Source: JBBATK01 sp039810585
GTDB taxonomy: Bacteria; Bacteroidota; Ignavibacteria; Kapaibacteriales; NICIL-2
Length of the DNA: 64,000 nucleotides
Reading direction: 5' to 3'
Assembly: GCA_039810585.1 (NCBI GenBank)
Contig: JBDHXF010000007.1
Coordinates: 1 to 64,000, forward strand
Shown: in pieces, positions 51,698-61,059 of the stretch
How the letters are laid out: each line of letters opens with the position of its first letter
Position numbering within the stretch: the first letter of the stretch is position 1
Notes under the pieces: generated by a model
The model's database searches: none
Told to the model about the DNA's origin: nothing
What the model saw: only the letters and a program-made list of their open reading frames with translations
Translations under genes and position numbers: made by a program

Positions 51698-52435
51698 ATG
51701 GAGAATATTCAAGTCACAACCGCCCAAAATGTCGGTATACAATACGAAATCGCCAGTCTTGGAGATCGCATCACGGCGGAATTGATTGACATCTTCGTCA
51801 AGCTCGGGTACCTCGGCATGATCTGGGCCTTGGTTCGATACGAGGTAATCGATTACGATCTCTTTCCCATCTCCGTTCAGATTGCGCTGTACCTGCCGGT
51901 TTTACTCTACGACTTTGTCTTCGAAGTGTTGAATAATGGTCAGTCCCTCGGAAAAATGGCAATGCATATCCGTGTACTCATGCTCGACGGCTCACGCCCC
52001 GGTATAGTAGCCTACGCCATCCGCTGGGTCTTTCGCTTGGTTGAACTTGATGTGTCCTTCGGATCAATCGCGCTGTGGGTGTACTTGTTCTCTCAACGTG
52101 GTCAACGCCTTGGCGATATAGCTGCCGGCACCTCCGTGGTGAAGCTGCGCGAGCAGGCCTTTTCCAGCACGATATTCGAGTTCGTCGATCCGGCTTACTC
52201 CCCGGTCTACACACAGGCATCGCTCTTACTGGACAGTGAAGCCGGCATTATCCGCGAGGTACTGGATGCTTTCCACTCGGAACACATGAGTCGCCAGCAT
52301 TTCGACGCCATAGCCCTCGAAACACAAAAGCGGCTCAGCGCACGACTTGGTATTCGAGAGGTTGCTACCGGCCCTGTCGTGTTCCTCGACAACATCCTCA
52401 AAGATTACAACTACTACCACCAACGGCAATCGTAA
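51698..52435 (+). CDS. RDD family membrane protein
   Basis: 245 residues. The RDD domain spans residues about 15-150, with SLGDRITAELIDIF (the Arg-Asp region), a Gln-Ser-Leu-Gly-Lys motif (NGQSLGKMAMHIRV) and QRLGDIAAGTSVV. Three helices are predicted. A C-terminal cytosolic helical part follows. RDD proteins are proposed transporters or ion exchangers. It is divergent from the SpoIIM-like gene, 108 bp away, as is usual for this neighbourhood. Confidence 0.9.
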   Translation: MENIQVTTAQNVGIQYEIASLGDRITAELIDIFVKLGYLGMIWALVRYEVIDYDLFPISVQIALYLPVLLYDFVFEVLNNGQSLGKMAMHIRVLMLDGSRPGIVAYAIRWVFRLVELDVSFGSIALWVYLFSQRGQRLGDIAAGTSVVKLREQAFSSTIFEFVDPAYSPVYTQASLLLDSEAGIIREVLDAFHSEHMSRQHFDAIALETQKRLSARLGIREVATGPVVFLDNILKDYNYYHQRQS

Positions 52436-52613
52436 TGCCCGGTGTGGAGTAGACCTTATGGGTTACACAGGGCTCGTACACGCGAAAAGGCAACTCACTC
52501 AGATACTTCATGGTTGAAGGTGCCCTCATTCACTGTACCGCTGCTGTCATCCAAAGTCCGTTTCGCGACGTCTTCTCTATCTCGTTCATCAACCGCGATT
52601 ATCACTTACGCTT

Positions 52614-53228
52614 ATGCATTGTCCTCGATATTGTTCGATACCTCGCTTCGTTCGCGCTCTTCTTGTTGTCAGCTGTCTTTGTCTGCTTTGTTCTCTCCAT
52701 AGCTCTGCTCAACCTCAAAAGAGCACCAGGGGCGGAAGCAAAGAGGCGCTAAGAAAGAAATCCGTACGGGACAGTGTTCAACCGTCTTCAGCTGATGCTC
52801 ATGTTCAACCGTCCTCAGCTGATGCTCCTCCGCCCTTACCTCCGGTAATTAGCACCAATATGGTTCGCATTTCAACCCCAAATCTGGGGCTGTCGGATCG
52901 TATGCACGTGCAGATGAATCTCGACTCCATTCATATCGACTTCGATCCACGTAGCGACGAACATGATTCCACGACAGCGGAGATTACGCACGTTCAAGCC
53001 CACATCACTGAAAGCGGTTTAAAAGGATGCACGGCGCAAGTCTTGTCCGTGCAAAAACGTGGCCCGCATTGGTCCATTATTCTCGCGCTTAACTTCGACA
53101 AGGCTTGGGATAACTATTCGGCAGGAAATTATGGTGCATTAGAGCTGGAGATACGCGCTCAGTGCACTTCGAAAAAGACAGGAAAAAGCTCTATTGATGC
53201 CAAAGGCAAAGTGAACTTCGTGATATAA
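52614..53228 (+). CDS. Small secreted protein of unknown function with a short tandem repeat
   Basis: 204 residues with a signal peptide (RALLVVSCLCLLCSLHSSA). Two perfect or near-perfect copies of VQPSSADA encoded by a 27-bp tandem DNA repeat (52776-52802 and 52803-52829) form a linker. The remaining domain of about 115 residues has beta-strand character (RMHVQMNLDSIHIDFDP, VQAHITESGLKGC, IILALNFDKAWDNY, VNFVI). No family recognised. It stands between the RDD gene and the convergent Gfo/Idh/MocA gene. Confidence 0.7.
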   Translation: MHCPRYCSIPRFVRALLVVSCLCLLCSLHSSAQPQKSTRGGSKEALRKKSVRDSVQPSSADAHVQPSSADAPPPLPPVISTNMVRISTPNLGLSDRMHVQMNLDSIHIDFDPRSDEHDSTTAEITHVQAHITESGLKGCTAQVLSVQKRGPHWSIILALNFDKAWDNYSAGNYGALELEIRAQCTSKKTGKSSIDAKGKVNFVI

Positions 53229-53306
53229 GATCATGGTGCTCCACAATCTCTGCTCGTACATTGATAGCGCACGATACCGGCCGCGAGTGGTCCTTTGTTC
53301 GCCTTA

Positions 53307-54413
53307 TTATTTGATAGGAACTTCGCAGCGTTCTTTAGCCGAGAGGTACATCGCATCCACGAGTTTCATCCGCTCTACAGCCTCCCAGCCTGTGGAAATA
53401 ATGGGCACAATATCTTGCACAGCATTCACGAAGTGCTTGATCTCCAGCTCGTACGATTTCGAATACTGCGAGATTTTCGACCGAGTGCTATTCTCGTTGG
53501 TGTAGGTGCTAAACCCATCGCCTTCTTGTCGGACAATTTTAAAGGGATTGATGTACGCCGATCCCTTCTTTCCGTACACATTCAAATAATACAAATCGTC
53601 CGGTCGCATAATCGACCAGCTCGTTTCGATAGATGCCACGCTGCCATCTTCAAAGTTTAAGGTTGCGATCACCACATCTTCTACCGATCGTGTTTGGTGA
53701 TAGAACATGTTGGCGTGCACCGACCGAACTTTCTTGTAGTTGAACACATACATCAACAAATCGATGAGCACGATACCAAGGTCAAGCATCACCCCACCAC
53801 CGGATTTTTCGGCTTGAGCCATCCACTTAGAATCGCTCGAACGTTGCTTGAGCCAGCCGGCTTTGACGTAGTAAATACTCCCTAGCTCGCCACGTTCCAC
53901 ATGGTTTTTGAGCATTTGGGTATCCGGGCGAAAACGATGGTTCATCCCCACCATTATCTTTACACCGTGCTTGGTCGCTGCTGTTACCATCTGCTCAGCT
54001 TCCTTGTACGTGCGTGATAGAGGCTTCTCAACTAAGACATCAAGTTTGTTCTCGATGCAGGCCAAGGTGCTCTCCAAGTGGGCGTCGGTGCTTGTACAGA
54101 TGTCGGCCGCCTGTACCAGATCGATCTTCGACAACTCTTCCACGGTTCGGCACACATAAGGAATGTGATACTTCTCCGCCAGTGCCTTGGCCTTCGAGTA
54201 ATTCCGGTCACAAATCGCAACCAACTGTGCATTTGGGAGCTTGCTGAGGATGGGAAGGTGAATGCTCTGTGCAATATTTCCTGCGCCAATTAAGGCCAAT
54301 CCGATCTTTTCCATGTCTACGGTCTGATTACTAATAGTGTACGTACTTTCAATTCCGTTAAAACGTTCCAAGTCCTGATAACCAAGAACACACCAATCGT
54401 AAAAGTTGCTCAT
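53307..54413 (-). CDS. Gfo/Idh/MocA family NAD(P)-dependent oxidoreductase (second in window)
   Basis: 368 residues. The Rossmann domain begins at residue 34 (IGLALIGAGNIAQSIHLP). The conserved VEKPLSR and HRFRPD segments and the GGGVMLDLGIVLIDLL catalytic-helix region follow. It is a sugar or nucleotide-sugar dehydrogenase or oxidoreductase; the GVMLDLG motif is common among those in polysaccharide modification. The ATG at 54413 has AGGA 5 bases upstream and adds a 33-residue N-terminal extension (SNFYDWCVLGYQD) not usual in the family; MEKIGLAL at 54314 would be the classic start. It follows the GT9 gene on the same strand by 62 bp. Confidence 0.85.
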   Translation of the reverse strand: MSNFYDWCVLGYQDLERFNGIESTYTISNQTVDMEKIGLALIGAGNIAQSIHLPILSKLPNAQLVAICDRNYSKAKALAEKYHIPYVCRTVEELSKIDLVQAADICTSTDAHLESTLACIENKLDVLVEKPLSRTYKEAEQMVTAATKHGVKIMVGMNHRFRPDTQMLKNHVERGELGSIYYVKAGWLKQRSSDSKWMAQAEKSGGGVMLDLGIVLIDLLMYVFNYKKVRSVHANMFYHQTRSVEDVVIATLNFEDGSVASIETSWSIMRPDDLYYLNVYGKKGSAYINPFKIVRQEGDGFSTYTNENSTRSKISQYSKSYELEIKHFVNAVQDIVPIISTGWEAVERMKLVDAMYLSAKERCEVPIK

Positions 54414-54420
54414 GATCATC

Positions 54421-54451
54421 CTGTGCGCCTCCGGCTTCGCCCTCGGCACAG
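54421..54451. terminator. Hairpin between the GT9 and Gfo/Idh/MocA genes
   Basis: CTGTGC and GCACAG form the outer stem around a GC-rich interior. It lies 24 bp after the GT9 stop on the minus strand and just ahead of the following start codon. No T-run. Confidence 0.4.
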
Positions 54452-54474
54452 CAGCGTGCAATACCCGAATTCTG

Positions 54475-55536
54475 CTACCGAAGCAGACCTTGCTCTGCTA
54501 GCAGCGAGGCGATGGATTGCTCAACCATCGGCACGCTAATGTCTTTGAGGCATCGCAAGTGACCCTTGGGACACGACGAACGACCAATGTGAGTGCAGGG
54601 GCGACAGTCCACATCACTCTGCACAATGTGCGCCGGCACGCCATAGGGTGCAAAACCAAGTTCCGGCACGGTCGATCCAAAAATGCTGACAACCGGAACC
54701 CTTCTGGCCGCCGCCAAGTGCATTGCGCCACTATCGTTCGACACCACGAGCAAAGCCTTGTCCATTATTTCGGCACTTTGTGCTAGGCGCGTGCCTGCAT
54801 AATTGCGAATCGGTGCCGTGCTTCGAGCATGAACCTCTTCGCACACTGCCCTGTCGTCCGCTGCTCCAACGAGGTCAATTTCCACGCCAAATCGCCGGTG
54901 TAGTCCATCAGCCAACGTTGCAAATGAAGCCGCATCCCACCGTTTGGTGAGATGTTGAGCTCCGGGAGCCAGCACGATACGACGGTCAGACGAGCACCGA
55001 ATGGCATCACGCGCGGCAGCGCGTGCGTAAGAAAATGACGCGGAACGATCGTCCGTTGGTAGCCAATACTCGAGTCCTTCGCCATCGTCCTCTATCCCAA
55101 GCTCTCGAACTACATCCAGATATCGCTGCACCACATGCGGCAGGGATCGAGCTCGATCACCGTGAACCATGGCGCGCTTTTCTTCACGATAACTATTGAC
55201 AACGAGGGCTCTCTGTGCAAACCGTTTACGAAGTACAAGCGAGCGGATGTTGTTCTGGAGATCTACCGCAGCGTCGTAGTGCTGCTCGATAGATGCGGAA
55301 AGACTTCCAAACAGCGGTGCGAATGCATATCGCGACTTGTCGATTTCGATCACCCTGTGCACGTGCGGGTTCCAACGATACACGTCTGCAAATGCCGATG
55401 CAACTGCAACATCCAAACGCGCCGACGGGAGTTGCGTGTGTATCATGCGAACGATGGGCGTGCTCAGGAGCACATCGCCAAGAGAGCTTAGACGAATCAG
55501 GAGCAAGGACTGCTGTACGTCAGACCGGTTCTGCAC
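54475..55536 (-). CDS. Glycosyltransferase family 9 (heptosyltransferase-like)
   Basis: 353 residues. The two-domain GT-B fold of lipopolysaccharide heptosyltransferases is evident: LLLIRLSSLGDVLLSTPIVR at the N-terminus, LAPGAQHLTKRWD in the middle, and VSNDSGAMHLAAARRVPVVSIFGST with the nucleotide-sugar-binding acidic residue in the second domain. A cysteine cluster (CRPCTHIGRSSCPKGHLRCL) near the end is common in family members. It acts in the cytosol on lipid A-core synthesis. The donor may be ADP-heptose. Confidence 0.9.
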   Translation of the reverse strand: MQNRSDVQQSLLLIRLSSLGDVLLSTPIVRMIHTQLPSARLDVAVASAFADVYRWNPHVHRVIEIDKSRYAFAPLFGSLSASIEQHYDAAVDLQNNIRSLVLRKRFAQRALVVNSYREEKRAMVHGDRARSLPHVVQRYLDVVRELGIEDDGEGLEYWLPTDDRSASFSYARAAARDAIRCSSDRRIVLAPGAQHLTKRWDAASFATLADGLHRRFGVEIDLVGAADDRAVCEEVHARSTAPIRNYAGTRLAQSAEIMDKALLVVSNDSGAMHLAAARRVPVVSIFGSTVPELGFAPYGVPAHIVQSDVDCRPCTHIGRSSCPKGHLRCLKDISVPMVEQSIASLLAEQGLLR

Positions 55537-55617
55537 AAATCAGGCGTCGATTGAGGGTCAGTCTACCGCGGAAGCTGCGATCCGCGATGCAAAATTACAA
55601 AGTCTGACCTTGAAAAA

Positions 55618-55641
55618 AGGTTCGAGGGCACGTAGCCCTGC
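55618..55641 (-). terminator. Candidate terminator of the antiporter operon
   Basis: AGGGC and GCCCT form a 5-bp stem around five bases. On the minus strand it is followed, a few bases later, by TTTTTT. It lies 6-10 bp after the antiporter stop. Confidence 0.5.
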
Positions 55642-55646
55642 CAAAA

Positions 55647-56873
55647 TCACTGTACTTCCAGTCGATCCGCCACTCGCTCTACGGTCAATCCCTGCACCAC
55701 AACGCTGAAGAGCACAACACTATAGGTGACAAACACCCCGATGTCCCGCAAGCCGTCCGCCTGCAGCGACAGTGCCATGGCAATCGAAATTCCGCCTCGC
55801 AATCCACACCACGTGAGTAAAAGAGGTAAGCCTTTGTCCATGCGCAGAGATTTGGGCATGAACGCAAAGGGCAGTCGAATCGAAAAATAACGGGTAATCG
55901 GAACCATCACCAACAGCACGATACTGAGGATTGCATACGTCCACTGAAAGTGCACCAACATCAAGTGCATTCCGATTAATACCGCCAAGGCAACGTTGAG
56001 AATTTCGTCGATGAGTTCCCACAGCTTGTCGACATAGTCTTGAGTGCGTTCGCTCATCACCCGGGCGCTCCCGGCGCCGACAACCAAGCCGGCAGCCACC
56101 ATGGCCAAGGGTGCACTGGTGTTCAGTATGTGGCACAAGAGATCGCCTCCAACCACAACGGCGATTGAAATCAAAACCTCGGTAGCATAGTGGTCGATAG
56201 CTCGCATCAACCACAAACCAACCGCTCCAACGGCCGCGCCTACTACCAAGCCCAGAGCTACTTCGTGCAGCAACACCATCCCAATACTTCCCACACTGGG
56301 CTCGCTCTGTCCGTTCAGCAAGCCAAGAAAGAGCGTGAAGAGAACTACGCCTACGCCATCGTTAAACAACGACTCCCCTGCCACTGTCACTCGTACATGC
56401 TGCGGCAACTTAGCTTTATAGAGTATGGCAAGCACTGCTACCGGATCCGTGGGTGACAAAATTGCACCCAGCATAAAACAAGCGATGATGTTGAGATCCA
56501 TACCCAACCAATGAAGCACGGCGTAAATCACCAGACCAATCACCAGCGTGGAGAGGATTGTCGACACAGTCGAAAGCAACATCACGGTTCCTCTGCTTTG
56601 CTTCATGGCATCATGATCGATCTGCATCGCACCGGCAAAGAGAATGAAGCTGAGCATGAATCCAAAGAGGAGGCGCGACAAATTGAGCGAACTCAAAGCG
56701 GCGGTCATCGATGGTACGATGCTAGGGTCAAAGGCCGACACCATCATCAAGCACAATGTGGCCGCTGTGGACAAGAGAAGCACGCCAATCATGGAAGGCA
56801 AACCCATCCACCGCGTGTTGATGAACTTAAACGCTGCGGTGATGATGACCAGTACACTGAGAGATTCATTCAT
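55647..56873 (-). CDS. Cation:proton antiporter, CPA1/NhaP type
   Basis: 408 residues with about 12 membrane helices. The ion-binding signature in the discontinuous helix is GAILSPTDPVAVLAI near residue 142, with GESLFNDGVGVVLF next and TWCGLRGGISIAMALSL near residue 350. These are the CPA1 hallmarks of Na+(K+)/H+ exchange. The ATG at 56873 overlaps the stop of the glycosyltransferase-phosphatase gene (ATGA), so it is the third gene of an ion/osmotic operon with the DUF389 gene. It ends about 15 bp ahead of AGGGC-ACGTA-GCCCT (55626-55640), a small hairpin followed on the minus strand by a T-run. Confidence 0.92.
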   Translation of the reverse strand: MNESLSVLVIITAAFKFINTRWMGLPSMIGVLLLSTAATLCLMMVSAFDPSIVPSMTAALSSLNLSRLLFGFMLSFILFAGAMQIDHDAMKQSRGTVMLLSTVSTILSTLVIGLVIYAVLHWLGMDLNIIACFMLGAILSPTDPVAVLAILYKAKLPQHVRVTVAGESLFNDGVGVVLFTLFLGLLNGQSEPSVGSIGMVLLHEVALGLVVGAAVGAVGLWLMRAIDHYATEVLISIAVVVGGDLLCHILNTSAPLAMVAAGLVVGAGSARVMSERTQDYVDKLWELIDEILNVALAVLIGMHLMLVHFQWTYAILSIVLLVMVPITRYFSIRLPFAFMPKSLRMDKGLPLLLTWCGLRGGISIAMALSLQADGLRDIGVFVTYSVVLFSVVVQGLTVERVADRLEVQ

Positions 56874-58249
56874 GATGCTAATTGTCGGAGACGCAAGTAA
56901 TCTACTACCAACGAAAAATCCGGAATCTGGATCACATGATCCGCCACCGATTTGAGTAAGGGGCTGGTGGGACAAAACGCAATGCCGGAGCCAGCCATGC
57001 GCAAACTGCACACGTCGTTTTCGCCGTCACCAATAAAAATCATGTCCTTATGCTGCATATCGCTCACCCGCATCACGTGATGCAACAGATTCGACTTGCA
57101 GTAACTATGTCGGCATGTGCTTCGCTCCGATGCCATGTACACCGAAGGAATACGAACTTCACCGGTACACATACCATCCACGAATTCCAGGTCGTGAGCA
57201 AAGTACGCATCGCAACCGTGCACACGCGAATAGTGGTCGGCGATAAAAGCATAACTATCCGTCACCAAGCACACAGCATACCCATCTGCATGTAGGTAGC
57301 TCACCATCTCGTCCCACCCGTCCGTCATCGGTATTCCCCGAAGAATACCCGTCAATTCATCCCGAGTTCTTCCGCGCAGCAGAGTGGCTATGCGTTTCGT
57401 ACGAACAATGGGATTCTCTTCGCTGTAGGCGATGTGTTCCAGTTGAGACTGGAAGCCAAAGCGAACGGCGGCTTCATAGATGTAACTACTTCGTGTTATG
57501 GTGCCGTCTATATCGAAGAAGGCAATTTTTTGTGCGACCGGCACCGTGTTTTTAAGTGGACCATGCGTAGTGGATTTGCGCTTTGCCAAGCCATTATTCT
57601 TCTCACGTGGGTAGCCATAGCGGCTGAGGATGGCGTTGGCAACTTCGTAGGACATTCTTCCCAACTGATCGAGAGAACGCATACGATTCTCAATGTGACC
57701 GATTTGAACTTCGCTAATACGCGCCCCCTGACGGTGCGCGTCGATCAGCAGTCCTACATCCACACCATAATCTTCCTCAAACACGCAGGCTCTGAGCAAT
57801 TCCGTGCGTGCAGCAATCATTCCTGCTAAGGGCTGATCGAGTTGAGGAAAATCGGTGGCTAGAAGTTTCAGCAGGGGTTTTGCCAAAAGCTCCGTGACGC
57901 GACCTGCCTGACGGGAGAAGGTGGCTTTGACGAAATCCGCCTCGTCGTCCACTATCGGTTGCACTAAACGATCCACCAAGTCCAAAGGGTAGGTGGTAAT
58001 GTCGGCGTCGACATAGACCACAATGGATCCCGTGGCAATACGCAAACCATCCCACATCGAACGACCCTTGCCCAACTTCGAGCTCTGGATCACCTTTGCT
58101 CCACTCTGAGTGGCCAAGGCAACCGTGCGGTCCGACGAATTGTCGTCCACCACGATAATCTCCGGCAGGCGACTGCTCGCGCGCACGATGGATATTACCT
58201 GTCGTATACTCTTCTCTTCATTGAGCGTGGGAATAATAACACTAATCAT
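56870..58249 (-). CDS. Bifunctional glycosyltransferase-HAD phosphatase, GpgS/GpgP-like fusion
   Basis: 459 residues. Residues 1-215 are a GT-A glycosyltransferase (MISVIIPTLNEE, DDNSSD, VYVDADITTYP with the DAD at 81-83). GRVTELLAKPLL and LDQPLAGMIAA match the glucosyl/mannosyl-3-phosphoglycerate synthase branch rather than dolichol-phosphate synthases. Residues 240-459 are a SerB-like HAD phosphatase (FFDIDGTIT with nucleophile Asp246; LVTDSYAFI; IFIGDGEND at 405-413). Together they would glycosylate 3-phosphoglycerate and remove the phosphate, giving glucosyl- or mannosylglycerate, a compatible solute. Coupled by ATGA to genes on either side. The donor and acceptor are inference. Confidence 0.82.
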   Translation of the reverse strand: MISVIIPTLNEEKSIRQVISIVRASSRLPEIIVVDDNSSDRTVALATQSGAKVIQSSKLGKGRSMWDGLRIATGSIVVYVDADITTYPLDLVDRLVQPIVDDEADFVKATFSRQAGRVTELLAKPLLKLLATDFPQLDQPLAGMIAARTELLRACVFEEDYGVDVGLLIDAHRQGARISEVQIGHIENRMRSLDQLGRMSYEVANAILSRYGYPREKNNGLAKRKSTTHGPLKNTVPVAQKIAFFDIDGTITRSSYIYEAAVRFGFQSQLEHIAYSEENPIVRTKRIATLLRGRTRDELTGILRGIPMTDGWDEMVSYLHADGYAVCLVTDSYAFIADHYSRVHGCDAYFAHDLEFVDGMCTGEVRIPSVYMASERSTCRHSYCKSNLLHHVMRVSDMQHKDMIFIGDGENDVCSLRMAGSGIAFCPTSPLLKSVADHVIQIPDFSLVVDYLRLRQLAS

Positions 58250-59520
58250 AAGCTTCCTATCAATATGGTATCAGATTGTACTCGAACTTTCATCCAGCGT
58301 AGAAGCTGCTCTTCGTCGCGTCTGGACAGACGTGGTTGCAGGTTGACTAAAACGCCCCGCAGGGAATCGGCAACTCGCACCGGACTGAGATATACGGAAC
58401 GCAGTGCAGGGTACTGAGATCGAATTTCCGTCTCCACATCTCGGAATTCTATTCGACCACCTCGAATGCTGTCCAACTGGCGCTTCAACACGGTGTTTTC
58501 ACGCTCGCGTTCGGCAACAAGTTGCTGAAGGGCATGCACGGAAACCTGATTCATGCCTTCGTTACTCAGATCAAAACCCTGCTTTACGATGAGTTGAGCG
58601 TCACCAAGATTGTACAAGCCCAGCTTATCGCGCATCCGTTGGATTTGCATACTGTCCAATTGCTTTCCACCATATACGATAGAAATGCTGCGCTCGTGAG
58701 CATCCACCTGTTTCTCCAGAACATATTCGCCCGGAATGCCGGCCTCGAAGCGCAGAAACGTTTGCGCACGTTTCTCGAAATCGATTTGGCGAATGTAGTC
58801 GTACCCAAGGTACACGCTCGGCAGCAGGGTAAGACTACTTATAAACCACACAATTCGATGGGTTCTCTTCTCTGCGCCGCTTCGCGAACCGAAGGTTGAT
58901 GGATAGTGCGCAAGTCGTATGACAACGAAGGCCGCAACCGCGATAAACACCGAGTTGATCACAAAGAGGTATGCCGCGCCAAAGGCAATACCGGGTTGCG
59001 ATGTGGCAATACCAAAGCCGGAGGAGCACAAGGGTGGCATTAACGCGGTAGCTATGGCAACACCGGGCATCACATTGGTTGAGCGTTGACTGGTCAAGGC
59101 AACTGCACCTGCGATGCCGCCAAACAAGGCAATGAGTACATCGAACACAGTCGGCGAGGTCCGCGCTAATATTTCTGAATGAGCCTCGCTTAAGGGTGAC
59201 AGTACAAAGTACAAGGTCGATGCAAACAAACCGGATAGCGCCGAAAAGCCCAAACTGCGAAGCGATGATCGCAAGAGCGGTAGGTCGCTCGTTGCCACGC
59301 TAAAGCCAATGCCGACGATTGGTCCCATCAACGGTGAGATCAACATCGCGCCAATAATAACGGCTGTGGAATTAAGGTTTAGTCCCAGCGAAGCAACGAG
59401 TATCGCACTCACCAACACCCAGAGGTTGGATCCTTTAAATTCAACGCCTCGTTGAATTTCTTCTCGAAGTTGTTCGAGCGACTTTCGCTCTCCCGACAAC
59501 GAAAACAGAGATGTATTCAT
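58246..59520 (-). CDS. DUF389 (TIGR00341-like) membrane protein
   Basis: 424 residues. Residues about 10-200 form the DUF389 membrane domain: FKGSNLWVLVSAILVASLGLNLNSTAVIIGAMLISPLMGPIVGIG, then PGVAIATALMPPLCSSGFGI. A further region includes a C-terminal periplasmic or cytosolic domain of about 200 residues with a heptad stretch (LQQLVAERERENTVLKRQLDSI). The family has no agreed function; it is often linked to ion or stress genes. GGGAG precedes the ATG at 59520. It is the first gene of the operon and its stop overlaps the next start by ATGA. Confidence 0.88.
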   Translation of the reverse strand: MNTSLFSLSGERKSLEQLREEIQRGVEFKGSNLWVLVSAILVASLGLNLNSTAVIIGAMLISPLMGPIVGIGFSVATSDLPLLRSSLRSLGFSALSGLFASTLYFVLSPLSEAHSEILARTSPTVFDVLIALFGGIAGAVALTSQRSTNVMPGVAIATALMPPLCSSGFGIATSQPGIAFGAAYLFVINSVFIAVAAFVVIRLAHYPSTFGSRSGAEKRTHRIVWFISSLTLLPSVYLGYDYIRQIDFEKRAQTFLRFEAGIPGEYVLEKQVDAHERSISIVYGGKQLDSMQIQRMRDKLGLYNLGDAQLIVKQGFDLSNEGMNQVSVHALQQLVAERERENTVLKRQLDSIRGGRIEFRDVETEIRSQYPALRSVYLSPVRVADSLRGVLVNLQPRLSRRDEEQLLRWMKVRVQSDTILIGSL

Positions 59521-59607
59521 CGAAGTCTCCCGGTAGTGATGTTGCTTCCATTCGCAAACCGGCACCTCTGCACGATCCCCGTTTTCCTTGCTTTCCGGGC
59601 GCTAGAT

Positions 59608-61059
59608 CTAGGTCTGCGCCGGAACGAATTCCGTTGCTTGCACGGATGGGTAGGACACGGATTCTCGATCCACCTCTCGTTCGTAATTCTTCTTCAAATA
59701 GTGGTATAAAGATTGACGATCAACAATGCGTGCTACGCTGCTGCCAAACATGGCCGCCAGCATTAAGTGCATAATCACATTATTGTTATCGGTCATTTCC
59801 AACACCAAGATGGCCGATGTAAACGGAGCCCTGGTGACGCCACTTAAAAAGGCCACCATACCCGATAAGATCAGCATGTTTGTTTCTGGCTTGTTCAGTG
59901 CCAGAAGCGAGGCGATGTAGCTTCCTATGGAAGCGCCAGCGCTCAGACTCGGCGCAAAAACCCCTCCGGCCACACCACTGCTGAAGCTCACGATCGGTCC
60001 GAAGAATCGAACGAGCGGTACGTACCAGGCAACATGATTCACGTCACTAAACAACGTGGTACTAATCACATTTTTACCTGATACCATGGCCAGCTCACCA
60101 CAGAATATAAGGCAGATCCAAATACTGAGTGCTCCACCCAACACATACAGGATGCGAATGTAATCGCGCTGAACATGCTGCAACCAGTGCTGTAAGCGAC
60201 GAATCGAAGCAGTCATCGCACCGGATGCAAAACCTGCCAGGATTGATGTGAGTATGACAAAGAGCAAAACCACCAAGCGCAGACCCTTTGTTTCGGGATA
60301 CCCAAGGTAAAGGTATGGTCCCAAAATTGCTTGCGCCGTCAAACCCGAAAGAATCACCGTGGTAAACACGGCAGATTTAAAGTTGTTGATGTGCAGCTTC
60401 GTTAATTCCTCGATGGCAAACACTACCCCTCCAAGCGGCGTGTTGAATGCCGCAGCAAGCCCGGCGGAGGCCCCGGCCATGATGACTGCTTTTTTCGACA
60501 GTCGTGGCCAGCTCTTTGGAAGCAATTCGTCAATCAAATGAAAAACCGCTGCCGAGATTTGAATGGTGGGTCCCTCTCGACCAACCACTCCTCCACCCAA
60601 CACCACGAACAGACTCGAAAGAATCTTGATGACCATCACGCGAATGTTGAGCAGCTTGTTGACGGACGAGGTCTTTCCCGGTACTGCAAGCTCAATAGCC
60701 GCCATCACTTGTGGTATTCCACTGCCTCGGGCATAGGGAGCAAACCTTCGAACTAACAGGTATCCGATCAATGTTGCACCTAACATCACCGGTAAGTACA
60801 CAAAGGCATTCCAACGAAACACGTGGAGGGCAAACTCCTCGATCATCGCAAACACCTTGGCATAACTCACCGCGATAAATCCCGTCAATAAACTGGCCGT
60901 GAGCAGCGGAATCGATTGCACAAACATGTGCTGCAAATGCTGATCGCGAATGCGCTGACTCAGCTTGAGGATGAACGCCCACAACGGTGCAACGAGTAAG
61001 CGAGCGTGTTCAGTAATGCGAAATGTCCAGCGAAGAATTCCTTGTTTTACACGGTCCAT
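59608..61059 (-). CDS. CLC family chloride channel/antiporter
   Basis: 483 residues with about 12 helices. The three anion-selectivity motifs are visible: GSGIPQVMAA near residue 108, GREGPTIQ near 153 with the gating glutamate, and the GVFAPSLSAGA segment near residue 365. Hence a Cl-/H+ exchanger or channel of the inner membrane. No cytosolic CBS domains are present. It sits upstream of the DUF389 unit by 87 bp on the same strand, fitting the ion and osmotic theme. Confidence 0.93.
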   Translation of the reverse strand: MDRVKQGILRWTFRITEHARLLVAPLWAFILKLSQRIRDQHLQHMFVQSIPLLTASLLTGFIAVSYAKVFAMIEEFALHVFRWNAFVYLPVMLGATLIGYLLVRRFAPYARGSGIPQVMAAIELAVPGKTSSVNKLLNIRVMVIKILSSLFVVLGGGVVGREGPTIQISAAVFHLIDELLPKSWPRLSKKAVIMAGASAGLAAAFNTPLGGVVFAIEELTKLHINNFKSAVFTTVILSGLTAQAILGPYLYLGYPETKGLRLVVLLFVILTSILAGFASGAMTASIRRLQHWLQHVQRDYIRILYVLGGALSIWICLIFCGELAMVSGKNVISTTLFSDVNHVAWYVPLVRFFGPIVSFSSGVAGGVFAPSLSAGASIGSYIASLLALNKPETNMLILSGMVAFLSGVTRAPFTSAILVLEMTDNNNVIMHLMLAAMFGSSVARIVDRQSLYHYLKKNYEREVDRESVSYPSVQATEFVPAQT

